From Cytophagales bacterium UBA2561 (lineage in GTDB: Bacteria > Bacteroidota > Bacteroidia > Cytophagales > Thermoflexibacteraceae), in NCBI GenBank assembly GCA_002340355.1, contig DDLX01000046.1, positions 1-64,000 of the forward strand: 64,000 nucleotides of DNA, given 5' to 3'. This document shows, one piece after another, positions 1 through 9,275 of the stretch. The notes below the pieces were generated by a model that was not told where the DNA came from, ran no database searches, and saw nothing but the letters and a program-made list of their open reading frames with translations. Each line of letters opens with the position of its first letter. The stretch's first letter is position 1. The translations under genes were made by a program, and so were the position numbers.

Positions 1-153
1 GATGATATTATAGATAAGTCTGAATATGAAAAGTTAAAAACGGAGTTTGAGTTATTACAAACCAAATATGATACTTTACAGGAGATGATGAAAGGGCTAA
101 AAATTGAAATGGATGAAGAGGGGAATTTGAGGAAACGAAAAACAAACCTATAA
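1..153 (+). CDS. C-terminal end of a coiled-coil protein of unknown function (partial)
   Basis: The window opens inside a reading frame whose last 50 codons end at TAA 151-153. The visible residues are highly charged and heptad-like (KSEYEKLKTEFELLQTKYDT), which predicts a coiled coil, then end in a basic tail (LRKRKTNL). No domain is recognisable. A second, broken copy of the same tail lies at 1217-1403. The stop codon sits inside the terminator hairpin at 146-175, so translation and termination overlap. The N-terminus is outside the window; the decayed copy suggests the whole protein may be only about 90-100 residues, but that is inference. Confidence 0.6.
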   Translation, partial: DDIIDKSEYEKLKTEFELLQTKYDTLQEMMKGLKIEMDEEGNLRKRKTNL

Positions 154-175
154 GTCCTTCGAAAAACTTATAGGT
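146..175 (+). terminator. Hairpin terminator, CCTATAAG family, copy 1
   Basis: Perfect 10-bp inverted repeat ACCTATAAGT / ACTTATAGGT with a 10-nt loop, followed by an AT-rich run. It overlaps the stop codon of the partial gene at 1-153. Near-identical stems recur at 1394-1427, 2051-2084 and 35593-35624. Confidence 0.7.
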
Positions 176-296
176 CTATTTAAATAATGTAACTTTCGTG
201 TTATAAGTGATTTACTAGTCATACTAACATTGAGTCTGAAAACTCGTAGTGTTGTAATAATGACTTAATCATCTTTTGTATAACACTAAGTCGTTA

Positions 297-974
297 TTAA
301 TCCATCCAATCCAAAAAATAACACCAAAATTCCCCATCATTAAGCATTGAGAATGAACTAATATCAGAAGTCATTAGATTAATATTAATCTCAACATCAT
401 TAACACGTTTATAGGTGTTAGAATTTGTGTCATAATATCCTTGCACTAAAAACTTTCGTTTACCTTGCTCAAATCCATATACATGATATCCATGTTGGTT
501 CTGTCCTTTTGAATATAACATTGACATTCTACTAGCATCAATATTCTTAGGCATTCCTTCCAAACGAATTTGTGGATTCGACTTTTCTATTACATAATTT
601 GCTCCGTCAAATACAAACTGATGGAGTAAATCACGCTTGTTAATATCTAAGAAATATAATCTATAGTGTGACTCATCATATAACATAGAAAAGGTAAAAG
701 TATTAGCAGTAGCGGGTACTCCTATGATTTTTAGAACTTCCTCAGAATTATAACCAAATTCGTAATGTTGTGTATTTGGATTATAACCAAACTGATATAT
801 TGTATCGTTGGTATCTTGCTTGAAACAATAGAGTCTAAATGTTTCTTGCCCATATACCATAGCCCATCTACTCCAATCACAATCATGAGGTCCTCCAACA
901 ATATTAATAGTATTGACTTGATTATAGCTTTTTCCATCAAAAAGTAGGACGCTTAACTTTCTATTTGCAGACAT
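297..974 (-). CDS. Hypothetical repeat protein, possibly a beta-propeller fragment
   Basis: 225 residues with no signal peptide and no recognised family. The sequence contains about four degenerate repeats of 55-60 residues, each with a core like S-x-F-S-M-L-Y-D followed by Y-R-L-Y-F-L-D (WAMVYGQETFRLYCF, FSMLYDESHYRLYFL, MSMLYSKGQNQHGYHVYGF, FSMLNDGEFWCYFLDW). The aromatic-rich pattern suggests short beta strands of a propeller or lectin-like fold; this is inference. The start ATG (972-974) is the only sensible one because residues 3-10 are already polar. The neighbours are small accessory genes and gene relics, so acquisition by transfer is plausible. Confidence 0.6.
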   Translation of the reverse strand: MSANRKLSVLLFDGKSYNQVNTINIVGGPHDCDWSRWAMVYGQETFRLYCFKQDTNDTIYQFGYNPNTQHYEFGYNSEEVLKIIGVPATANTFTFSMLYDESHYRLYFLDINKRDLLHQFVFDGANYVIEKSNPQIRLEGMPKNIDASRMSMLYSKGQNQHGYHVYGFEQGKRKFLVQGYYDTNSNTYKRVNDVEININLMTSDISSFSMLNDGEFWCYFLDWMD

Positions 975-1120
975 GATCTAATTTATTGAAAATGTTCTTA
1001 CTCTATTTTAAGATAGGTTTTTCAGATTCCACCTTTGTAATTTTCAAAGAAAAATAGTAGCTACTTCTATTGAATATTTTTCTTTTGATTACAACAGCAA
1101 AAGTAGAGGTAGGAAGTAAG

Positions 1121-1403
1121 ATGTCGAAACCAATAATTTATCATTATCCCGAAGCCAAACTCTGTTTTGGAAAGGAAAATATAGGCTAATTTGAGGGTTA
1201 GAAGTGACTAAAATGATTGGAAAATCATGAAGTCAAGCCGAAAAATTTAGATGATATCATAGATTAAGTCTGAATATGAAAAGTTAAAAACGGAGTTTGA
1301 GTCATTACAAAGCAAATATGATACTTTACAGGAAATGATAAGAGGGCTAAAAATTGAAATGGATGAAGAGGGGAATTTGAGGAAACGAAAAACAAACCTA
1401 TGA
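1121..1403 (+). pseudogene. Decayed duplicate of the coiled-coil gene at the window start
   Basis: 1250-1403 is about 90% identical to 1-153, but one extra T near 1264-1266 (gatt-aag against gat-aag) breaks the frame; after it the coding tail is intact to TGA 1401-1403. Upstream, 1217-1249 stays open in the matching frame, and at 1121 an ATG starts a short open frame (MSKPIIYHYPEAKLCFGKEN) that stops at 1187, with several stops before the tail. The simplest reading is a full-length paralogue carrying a frameshift and stops. That the 1121 segment belongs to the same gene is inference. Confidence 0.55.
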
Positions 1404-1427
1404 GCTTTTCGGAGGGCTTATAGGTTT
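1394..1427 (+). terminator. Hairpin terminator, CCTATAAG family, copy 2
   Basis: 12-bp arms AAACCTATGAGC and GCTTATAGGTTT (one G-U pair) separated by 10 nt, then a T-rich tail. It overlaps the stop codon of the decayed gene and also lies just past the stop of the convergent minus-strand gene at 1444, so it may serve both directions. Confidence 0.7.
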
Positions 1428-1443
1428 GTTTAATTAATACATT

Positions 1444-1752
1444 TTATCCTTCAAGCTCTAATCTTGTAAAGAAATATTGAAATGACCAATACGCATAATA
1501 AGGAGAAGCTATTCCAAGCGTAATTACGGACAAAATAAGTAATCCAAGAGAGGTCAAAAAGTACTCGCCAAAACTACCTACAAAATTTAACCTCTTTCCT
1601 TCAATTTCAAGTTTAGTAAAAAAATATTGAAATGACCAATATATCCAGTAAGGCAAGGCAATCCCAAGCGTAATTACGGACAAAACTAACAAACCAAGAG
1701 ACATTAAAAAATACTCGCCAAAACTTCCTGTAAAGGTTACTTTCTTATTCAT
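1444..1752 (-). CDS. Small membrane protein of the DUF898/YjgN type with a tandem internal duplication
   Basis: 102 residues made of two near-identical halves (about 3-52 and 53-102). Each has an F-x-G-S-F-G-E-Y-F entry, one strongly hydrophobic segment (LGLLVLSVITLGIALPYW), the aromatic stretch YWSFQYFFT, and an L-E-(I/L)-E-G end. The TLGI-x-x-P-Y-(W/Y) core with a preceding F-x-G resembles the repeated unit of DUF898 (YjgN) inner-membrane proteins, which are usually much longer with several such units. Two to four membrane passes are likely. Function is unknown. At DNA level the halves are also very alike, implying recent duplication. Confidence 0.7.
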   Translation of the reverse strand: MNKKVTFTGSFGEYFLMSLGLLVLSVITLGIALPYWIYWSFQYFFTKLEIEGKRLNFVGSFGEYFLTSLGLLILSVITLGIASPYYAYWSFQYFFTRLELEG

Positions 1753-2050
1753 AGTTAGGATTATGATGATGATTTGCGTACTTCTGTTTAGAGTCTATTT
1801 TCTGCATATTCCGACTTTGATGAAGAGGATATATTTCCTAATTCATTTCGCTAAAATACAAAGACTACTTTTATATATCTTTAAAACTTAATAAATTAAT
1901 TTCAGAGTCTGACATAATATTTTTGAAAAATAACTATCAAAGTTCAAGAAAAAATAATGAAATCACAAAACAAAAAAGAGGTCAGTGAAAAGTCTGGAAT
2001 ACGATCTGTACTCATTTATATACATAAATTGTGAGTTGATGCAAATGATT

Positions 2051-2084
2051 AGACCTATAAGCTTTTCGAAGGGCTTATAGGTCT
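2051..2084. terminator. Hairpin terminator, CCTATAAG family, copy 3
   Basis: Perfect 12-bp arms AGACCTATAAGC / GCTTATAGGTCT with loop TTTTCGAAGG. It lies 17 bp beyond the metH stop and would terminate metH on the minus strand. The loop is nearly identical to that of copy 2, so these hairpins share ancestry rather than only a stem. Confidence 0.75.
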
Positions 2085-2100
2085 AAAAACTGAAAATCAC

Positions 2101-5100
2101 TTATTTTTCATACGCCAAAATCGGACTTAACCACCGCTCAACTTCTTCCAAACTCATCTTTTTGCGTTCGGCATAATCCTGAACTTGATCTTTTTGAACT
2201 TTTCCCACTCCAAAATAAACCGACTGAGGATGTGAAAAGTACAAACCACTCACCGAAGAAGCTGGGAACATTGCCAAACTATCGGTCAAAGAAATACCTG
2301 TTTGAGCTGTTGCATCCAATAGGTTGAATAAAGTAGTTTTTTCGGTATGGTCAGGTTGAGCGGGATACCCTGGGGCAGGTCGAATGCCTTTATAACTTTC
2401 AGCAATTAATTCTTGATTGGTGAAATTTTCATCAGGCGAATATCCCCAGAATTCTTTTCGAACACGCTCATGAAGAAATTCGGCAAAGGCTTCGGCAAGA
2501 CGGTCAGCAAGGGCTTTGAGCATAATAGCAGAATAATCATCGTGTTGATTTTCAAATATTTTTGCTCTTTCTTCAACTCCTAAACCTGTCGTTACGGCAA
2601 AGCCACCGATATAATCTTGAATATTGGTTTCTTTTGGTGCGATAAAATCCGTAATGGAGAGATTGGGTAAGTTTCGAGCTTTTTTACCTTGTTGTCGCAA
2701 CCCAAAAAACTCGGTTAGAACTTCGGTTCGGGTTTCGTCTTTATAAACTTCAATTGTGTCGGGATTTGAAGTATTGGCTGGAAAAAATCCGATAATGGCT
2801 TTAGCTTCAATCCATTTTTCGGTAATGATTTTTTCGAGCATTTCTTGAGCATCTTTATATAATTTTTTGGCTTCTGTCCCAAATTTGGGATCATCTAAAA
2901 TTTTTGGAAAACGTCCTTTCAATTCCCACGAATAAAAAAATGGAGTCCAGTCAATTCGTGGTGCAATTTCTGCCAAATCATAATTTTCAAATACTTTCGT
3001 ACCTAAAAATGAAGGTTTCGTAATTTGAGTTTTTTCCCAATCCAATTTTAGACGATTTTCTTGTGCCTGAGCAAAAGAAATTAACTTCTTTTGTTTTTGT
3101 CTTCGGGCGTAACCTTCTCGCATTTTCTGATATTCGGCTTTAATTTGTTCCGAAAAATCATTTCGCGTTTCTTTACTAATGAGTTGGGAAGCCACAGGAA
3201 CAGATTTAGAAGCGTCCAAAACATGAACCGCAGAACCCGAATATTTTGGTGCAATTTTAACGGCAGTATGTACTTTAGAAGTGGTTGCCCCACCGATCAA
3301 AAGCGGAAGTTTGAAATTTCGGCGTTCCATTTCTTCGGCAATATAAACCATTTCGTCCAGCGATGGCGTAATTAAACCACTCAAACCAATAACATCAACT
3401 TTCTCTTTTTCAGCAGTTTGTAGGATTTGTTCCATCGGAACCATTACCCCCATATCAATGATTTCGAAATTATTACATGCCAAAACCACCCCTACAATAT
3501 TTTTTCCGATGTCATGTACATCCCCTTTGACGGTTGCCATCAAAATTTTTCCAGCACTTTGTCCACTTGTTGCATTCGGATTATTTTTCTTTTCTTCTTC
3601 GATAAATGGAATTAAGTGAGCTACGGCTTTTTTCATTACTCTTGCCGATTTCACAACTTGAGGTAAAAACATTTTTCCTTCTCCAAAAAGGTCACCTACG
3701 ATGTTCATTCCATCCATCAAAGGACCTTCAATCACATGAATCGGACGGTCAGATTTTTGGCGAGCTTCTTCCGTATCGGCTTCGATAAATTCAACAATTC
3801 CTTTGACCAGTGCATGACTCAATCGTTTTTCTACGGGTTCTTTTCGCCAACTGTCATCTTTGACCATTTTTTTGCCTTCACCTTTAACGGTTTCTGCAAA
3901 ATCAACCAGTCGTTCAGTGGCATCAGGTTTGCGATTTAAAAGAACATCTTCGACATATTCGAGTAAATCTTTAGGAATTTCTTCATAAACTTCCAACATT
4001 CCAGCATTCACAATTCCCATATCTAAGCCTGCTTTAATGGCATGATATAAAAATGCGGAGTGCATCGCTTCCCGAACTCGATTATTTCCCCGAAATGAAA
4101 ATGAAATATTACTTACTCCACCGCTTACTTTGGCGTGTGGGAGATTTTGTTTTATCCAACGAGTGGCTTCAATGAAATCTACGGCATAATTGTTATGTTC
4201 CTCAATTCCAGTAGCTACGGTCAAAATATTAGGGTCAAAAATAATGTCTTGAGGAGGAAAGCCCACTTCATTAACCAAAATATCATAAGACCGTTTACAG
4301 ATTTCAATACGGCGTTCGTAGCTGTCGGCTTGTCCATTTTCATCAAATGCCATTACCACCGAAGCCGCTCCATAGGTTCGGATTTTTTTGGCATATTCCT
4401 TAAATTTTTCTTCCCCTTCTTTCAAAGAAATGGAGTTCACAATTCCTTTTCCTTGAATACATTTCAAACCTGCCTCAATAACTGACCACTTCGAAGAATC
4501 AATCATAATAGGAAGTCGAGCGATATCAGGTTCGGAAGCAATCAAATTGAGGAATTTAGTCATTGCTACTTCGGAATCCAACATTCCCTCATCCATATTG
4601 ACATCAATGACTTGTGCGCCTCCTTCGACCTGATTACGAGCCACTTCTAACGCCTCTGAATATTTATCTTCTTTGATAAGTCGGGCAAATTTCCGAGAGC
4701 CTGTTACATTGGTTCGTTCACCAATATTCACAAACATAGACTCAGGTTTGACGGTCAAAGGTTCAAGACCACTTAGGCGCAAATGAGGTTTTTTAGAGGC
4801 AATGGAGCGGGGTTTAAATTGTTGGGTAGCTTGGGCAATAGCTCGAATATGGTCAGGTGTTGAGCCACAACAACCACCCACAATATTCACTAATCCATCA
4901 TTCGCAAAACCACCTAAAATGGCTCCCATTTCTTCGGGAGTTTGGTCATATTCTCCGAATTCATTGGGCAAACCCGCATTAGGATAAGCACTTAAAAATA
5001 TATCTGATTTTCGGGAAAGTTCCTGAACATAAGGACGTAACAAATCACCACCCAAAGCACAATTTAATCCAACACTCAACAAATTGGCATGAGAAACAGA

Positions 5101-5814
5101 GTTCCAAAAGGCTTCCGAAACCTGTCCCGAAAGTGTCCGACCACTGGCATCGGTAATTGTTCCCGAAATCATAATTGGTAAACTTTGTCCTGTTTCTTGT
5201 GCTAATTTATCAACGGCTACTAAAGCGGCTTTACTATTGAGGGTATCAAAAATGGTTTCGACCAAAAATAAATCAGCTCCACCATCAAATAGTCCTTTGG
5301 CTTGTTCGTAATAACTTTCTACTAAATCATCAAAAGTAATTGCACGGTAAGCAGGATCATTAACATCAGGCGAAATTGAAGCCGTTCGAGTTGTAGGTCC
5401 CATTGCACCCGCCACAAATCGAGGTTTATTGGGATTTTGTTCGGTGAATTTTTGGGTAACTTCCTTGGCAATTTTTGCGGATTCATAGTTCAATTGATAG
5501 ACCCAATCCTCCATTTCGTAGTCCGCCATTGATACGGAATTACTACTAAACGTATTCGTTTCAATAATATCCGAACCTACCTCAAGATACTGAGCATGAA
5601 TTTCTTGAATGATATGCGGTTGTGTAATCGACAACATATCATTATTTCCTTTGACTTCGCAAGGGTGGTCTTTGAACTGTTCGCCACGATAATCTTTTTC
5701 TGTAAGTTTATAGCGTTGAATCATCGTTCCCATTGCGCCGTCTAATACCAAAATTCGTTCTTTCAGAATTTCGGTTAGTGTATGTTTTAAATTGATTTGT
5801 GGTATATCTTTCAT
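2101..5814 (-). CDS. metH: Cobalamin-dependent methionine synthase
   Basis: Transfers the methyl group of 5-methyltetrahydrofolate to homocysteine through methylcobalamin, making methionine and tetrahydrofolate in the cytosol. At 1237 residues it is full length (E. coli about 1227). Order: homocysteine-binding barrel at about 1-340 with zinc ligands in GLNCALGG and VGGCCGSTPDHI; pterin-binding barrel about 360-620; cap helices about 660-750; B12 domain with the cobalt-ligand motif DVHDIGKN near 775; reactivation domain about 900-1237 with SAM-binding RPAPGYP. An AGGAG-like stretch precedes the ATG (5812-5814), unusual in this phylum. It stands alone, with no metF beside it and no recognisable cobalamin or SAM-I riboswitch upstream. 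Confidence 0.98.
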   Translation of the reverse strand: MKDIPQINLKHTLTEILKERILVLDGAMGTMIQRYKLTEKDYRGEQFKDHPCEVKGNNDMLSITQPHIIQEIHAQYLEVGSDIIETNTFSSNSVSMADYEMEDWVYQLNYESAKIAKEVTQKFTEQNPNKPRFVAGAMGPTTRTASISPDVNDPAYRAITFDDLVESYYEQAKGLFDGGADLFLVETIFDTLNSKAALVAVDKLAQETGQSLPIMISGTITDASGRTLSGQVSEAFWNSVSHANLLSVGLNCALGGDLLRPYVQELSRKSDIFLSAYPNAGLPNEFGEYDQTPEEMGAILGGFANDGLVNIVGGCCGSTPDHIRAIAQATQQFKPRSIASKKPHLRLSGLEPLTVKPESMFVNIGERTNVTGSRKFARLIKEDKYSEALEVARNQVEGGAQVIDVNMDEGMLDSEVAMTKFLNLIASEPDIARLPIMIDSSKWSVIEAGLKCIQGKGIVNSISLKEGEEKFKEYAKKIRTYGAASVVMAFDENGQADSYERRIEICKRSYDILVNEVGFPPQDIIFDPNILTVATGIEEHNNYAVDFIEATRWIKQNLPHAKVSGGVSNISFSFRGNNRVREAMHSAFLYHAIKAGLDMGIVNAGMLEVYEEIPKDLLEYVEDVLLNRKPDATERLVDFAETVKGEGKKMVKDDSWRKEPVEKRLSHALVKGIVEFIEADTEEARQKSDRPIHVIEGPLMDGMNIVGDLFGEGKMFLPQVVKSARVMKKAVAHLIPFIEEEKKNNPNATSGQSAGKILMATVKGDVHDIGKNIVGVVLACNNFEIIDMGVMVPMEQILQTAEKEKVDVIGLSGLITPSLDEMVYIAEEMERRNFKLPLLIGGATTSKVHTAVKIAPKYSGSAVHVLDASKSVPVASQLISKETRNDFSEQIKAEYQKMREGYARRQKQKKLISFAQAQENRLKLDWEKTQITKPSFLGTKVFENYDLAEIAPRIDWTPFFYSWELKGRFPKILDDPKFGTEAKKLYKDAQEMLEKIITEKWIEAKAIIGFFPANTSNPDTIEVYKDETRTEVLTEFFGLRQQGKKARNLPNLSITDFIAPKETNIQDYIGGFAVTTGLGVEERAKIFENQHDDYSAIMLKALADRLAEAFAEFLHERVRKEFWGYSPDENFTNQELIAESYKGIRPAPGYPAQPDHTEKTTLFNLLDATAQTGISLTDSLAMFPASSVSGLYFSHPQSVYFGVGKVQKDQVQDYAERKKMSLEEVERWLSPILAYEK

Positions 5815-6357
5815 CTTATCATCTCCTCGTTTTTAGTGCTAATTTTTGGAAATTCAATCATTTAGAGGAATTTCTCTATTTAAGAATGTTTTTTGATTTT
5901 TATAAAAAACACCCCTTTATTTAAATTATTTGCAAAATAAAGGCATAAAATTGAGAAATTTCTAAAAAACAAAGAAAAGTGCATAAAAGGTCTAGACGAA
6001 ATTCAAGAGAGAAGATTTAGAAGGCTTTTTTCAGATGTGTATCTGATATTCTATAATGTGCCAATATCTTTATTAAAGCTATTCGTTTTGAAAACTTGCT
6101 AGGTCTTTTTTTTTATAATTTCTAAATTATTGATAAGTAGTGATATGAAATCAGATTACGAACAGTTTTTTTATTAATAGTTGCTCAAGAATTTTAAATT
6201 TTTTGGAGGGGTTTCTTTTTTCATCAAATGTATGCAAATTTGACTTTAATGACCAGATTTACTGATTGGATACTAAGTGATTGATAGCTTTTATCTCTCG
6301 AGAGCCTAAAAAATCGAAATATTTAGGATTGTTTTCTTTAATAAATTATTTTGCTGT
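5815..6357. other. metH upstream region with two inverted-repeat structures
   Basis: 543 bp without a credible gene. It holds a 9-bp perfect dyad CCTTTATTT / AAATAAAGG (5914-5922 and 5935-5943), about 100 bp before metH, and a compact arrangement nearer the start: TAGAG (5863-5867) pairs with CTCTA (5874-5878), while the loop GAATTTC can pair with GAAATTC (5849-5855). On the metH transcript this could be a small leader structure. The rest is AT-rich with no repeat or conserved motif that I recognise. Confidence 0.35.
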
Positions 6358-6771
6358 TCACTCTTGCATACAAATTTCGCCCCAAATTAAAACATAAGGT
6401 TTCTGACGACTAAAGGCAAAAGACTTGGAATTCAGGACTTTAATAGCCCCTTCAGGGGTATAATCGGGGTGAAAAAGTACTTCGAAGGATGGTTTATTTT
6501 TTACAAAAGTTAAGATATAATCTGAGCCATTTTCTGCCCATTGTCCCGAATAATCTATTGTATCCGTCGATTTAGTCAGATTATTTTCATGTTCAGGAGG
6601 GACTAAAAGATACAAGGAAAAACTTTTATTTTTATTCATAATCAACTGAATATCAACATTATTTCCTTCGGTTGTATATTTCCGAAATGCTTGGGCGTAT
6701 GTTGTTTCTGATATTCCTAATATGATTACCCAGCTCCAAAATAATCCCAAAAATTTTATAGAATCCAACAT
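6358..6771 (-). CDS. Secreted hypothetical protein
   Basis: 137 residues. The N-terminus is a signal peptide (hydrophobic FLGLFWSWVIILGI, likely cleavage after TTYAQA near residue 27), so the mature protein of about 110 residues is periplasmic or outer-membrane associated. The mature part has beta-rich patterns (QLIMNKNKSFSLYLLV, YILTFVKNKPSF) and a tryptophan motif SGQWAENGSDYIL typical of small lipocalin-like or META-like sandwich domains; this is only a resemblance. No named family is recognised. Flanked by the metH upstream region and the phosphatase gene, with 159 bp to the latter. Confidence 0.6.
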   Translation of the reverse strand: MLDSIKFLGLFWSWVIILGISETTYAQAFRKYTTEGNNVDIQLIMNKNKSFSLYLLVPPEHENNLTKSTDTIDYSGQWAENGSDYILTFVKNKPSFEVLFHPDYTPEGAIKVLNSKSFAFSRQKPYVLIWGEICMQE

Positions 6772-6930
6772 AAACTAACTATTGATTTATTGTTGTTCTA
6801 TATTACGAAATTGTTAATTTTAGGTTAATAGAAAAAGGACAATAAAAATTTATTCCATGTATGTTTTTATAGAAAAGTATTTGTTTTTAAGAAAATGAGA
6901 TAGATTAAGCTTTATAAGGTAAAATTTAAA

Positions 6931-9204
6931 TCAAATCTGTATGCCCACTACTAAAATATCATCCATTTGTGCTTCATTTCCCATCCATTTAGTCAATGTT
7001 TGGGATAATGTTTGGAATTGATTTTCAGGATTTTCTGTATGAATTTTTTGGAAAAGAGCTTTCAAACGTTCTTTCCCGAATTTTTCGCGGGGTGTATTTC
7101 CAAATTGATCTTGAAAGCCATCGGAAAATAGATATAACATCATCGGAGATTGAATTTCAAGTTGATGTGCCTCAAATTTTTGAATTTTCTTACGTCTTCG
7201 CCCAACTCCTCCAATACGTTTCCGACTTCCCCGAATTTCATGCAGTTCATTTTCTTTAATATAAAGGAGTGGATTTTTTGCTCCTGCAAAGGTTAATTTC
7301 TGAGTTGATTTGTCCATCACACACATTGCCAAATCCATGCCATCATCATTTTGATGTTCGCCTTGTTTGATATTTTGTTGAAGCGCAGAAATTACGCCAT
7401 GATTCAGATTCTCAAGGATTTGGTCAGGCTCTAAAATTTTTCGCTCATTGACAATATGGCTCAATAAACTACTGCCAATCATAGACATAAACGCCCCTGG
7501 CACTCCATGCCCTGTACAGTCTGCAACCACAAAAACAATCGTATTTTCAACCACTGAAAACCAGTAAAAATCTCCTGAAACAATGTCTTTGGGTTGGAAA
7601 AAAATAAAGTGATTTGGTAAATGTTCTTTAATGGCTTCGGTTTTGGGTAAAATGGCTTGTTGAATCGTCTTTGCATACCGAATACTGTCTGTAATTTTGA
7701 TGTTTTGTGCTTCGATTTCTGCTTTTTGTCGTTTAATTTCTTCGGTACTATCAAAAATATTTTTGCCCATCCGCATGACTTGTTGCTCAATTTGTCCTTT
7801 AGGTATGGCAATTTCTTCAAAGAAATCCATATTCCCATAATGTTGCATCACAGTAACAATTTGGTTAATATCCATTCCTACCCGTTGCTCCAAAGAATCA
7901 ATCATTTTATTGATTCCTTGTTTCATTTTGATTAATTCGGGCTGATGCCCATCTTCCGTAAGTCGGTGGTTTAGAAGCCCTTGATTGATAATCGCTGAAA
8001 TTTCGGCAACATCTTGAATCAAAGCTTGATCTTTCAAAATTCCATCTCGAATAGCTTGAGTGTTTTTATTAATAATTTCGGACATTTTGCCAATTTCATC
8101 TGCAGAATGAACAGAAATCGGCTCAAAATAATCAGTTTGACGGTTCATAAAACCAAAGAAAGCAAACAAACCATCTTGAAATTGCTTTAAAGGAAGTAAA
8201 ATAATTCGTTCAATAGTCAGAATAATAAGCGGAATAACGGCTAAAGTTATTACAATGGTTAAGAGCAAGTTACGTTGTAAATCACTATAAATTTTTTGTA
8301 AGAAAAAAGCTTGTGGAAGTTCTACAATCAAGAAGCTTTGCATCTCAGGAATATACTTCGAATTAATTAATCTCGACTTTCCTGCTCTACGGTAACCCGA
8401 AGAAAATTTACGGTCTTTCGTCTCCAAAATTTCCTGAGCTACTTCCGAAATTCCTTCCATCGCTTTGATATTAATAATTTGTTTAGCCTCCTGAGTGGTA
8501 TTAAAAAACATCATATTTGGGTTGCGATGGATCGTAATGTTACCTTCTTGATCTGTGAAATAAATCTCTGCATCCTTACCTACGTAAGAAGTAACTCTAA
8601 AAAGGAAATCATCTAAACAAAGTCCAATTCCCGTAATTCCTAGAAATTGCCCTTTATCACGAATAATATAATCAATAAAAACGGTTAGATCTTCGGTGAG
8701 AGCATTATAACTGGTCTCAATATAATAGGGCTGAATTGACTTTTTCATTTCAAAAAACCATTGTGCTTCAGGTTTTCCTTGAATAATTTTCTCCATTGCC
8801 CAGCTTCCATCATATCGAATATGACTATTTTCGGAAGCCAAAAAGGTACTATGAATTTGGTATTTGGATTGTAGGACAGGAAAACTTTGGTATTTTTCTT
8901 GTATTGTTTGTAAATAATTCAATATTTTAACGGGATTTTCATTTTGTTTATAAATCATCCGCTTGGTCTCTGGATGATTTGCCATCATAGAAGCAATTGT
9001 GAGAGGGATATTCAAATCAGCGATAATACTCGAATAAATTTTATCCATTACCAAAGGAAGCTCATCATTTAAGATGCGTTCTGTAATACGTTTTTTGGCA
9101 TTATTATAATTCATAAAACTAATTGCCAACATCGAAATTAACAAAACCGAACTCACTCCAAGAATAATTTTTGTTCGAATACTGAGATGTTGAAAAGGAT
9201 TCAT
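6931..9204 (-). CDS. Membrane sensor with Cache and HAMP domains and a SpoIIE-type PP2C phosphatase
   Basis: 757 residues. A transmembrane helix at about 12-30, a large periplasmic region about 31-310 with Cache-like features (YYIETSYNALTEDLTVFIDYI, GITGIGLCLDDF), a second helix about 312-335 (LLLTIVITLAVIPLIILTI), HAMP-type helices about 336-390, a second HAMP-like linker, a coiled coil about 480-510 and a PP2C/SpoIIE domain to the end. Metal-binding aspartates are visible in DIVSGDFYW, VADCTGHGVPGAF and LFSDGFQDQFG. The family dephosphorylates serine or threonine in partner proteins such as anti-sigma antagonists. The ligand is unknown. It shares its catalytic module with the protein at 44514-46748, so the cell uses this output repeatedly. 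Confidence 0.9.
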   Translation of the reverse strand: MNPFQHLSIRTKIILGVSSVLLISMLAISFMNYNNAKKRITERILNDELPLVMDKIYSSIIADLNIPLTIASMMANHPETKRMIYKQNENPVKILNYLQTIQEKYQSFPVLQSKYQIHSTFLASENSHIRYDGSWAMEKIIQGKPEAQWFFEMKKSIQPYYIETSYNALTEDLTVFIDYIIRDKGQFLGITGIGLCLDDFLFRVTSYVGKDAEIYFTDQEGNITIHRNPNMMFFNTTQEAKQIINIKAMEGISEVAQEILETKDRKFSSGYRRAGKSRLINSKYIPEMQSFLIVELPQAFFLQKIYSDLQRNLLLTIVITLAVIPLIILTIERIILLPLKQFQDGLFAFFGFMNRQTDYFEPISVHSADEIGKMSEIINKNTQAIRDGILKDQALIQDVAEISAIINQGLLNHRLTEDGHQPELIKMKQGINKMIDSLEQRVGMDINQIVTVMQHYGNMDFFEEIAIPKGQIEQQVMRMGKNIFDSTEEIKRQKAEIEAQNIKITDSIRYAKTIQQAILPKTEAIKEHLPNHFIFFQPKDIVSGDFYWFSVVENTIVFVVADCTGHGVPGAFMSMIGSSLLSHIVNERKILEPDQILENLNHGVISALQQNIKQGEHQNDDGMDLAMCVMDKSTQKLTFAGAKNPLLYIKENELHEIRGSRKRIGGVGRRRKKIQKFEAHQLEIQSPMMLYLFSDGFQDQFGNTPREKFGKERLKALFQKIHTENPENQFQTLSQTLTKWMGNEAQMDDILVVGIQI

Positions 9205-9275
9205 AAATTGTTTGTTAGTATTACAAAACCTAAAAAAGTAAAAAATATAAATAAAACTTACATTAATGTAAACTG

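Noticed and set aside
1957..2034. 25-codon ORF (MSK-type start MKSQNKKEVSEK) before the metH terminator
   Set aside because: Too short, no conservation evidence and no promoter; may be another relic, but cannot be supported.
3091..4987. Several plus-strand ORFs of 60-116 codons
   Set aside because: All are antisense shadows of metH, which is intact and unmistakable.
5911..5943. Cobalamin riboswitch upstream of metH
   Set aside because: No B12 box (GCCACTG) or related core; only a simple AT-rich dyad is present.
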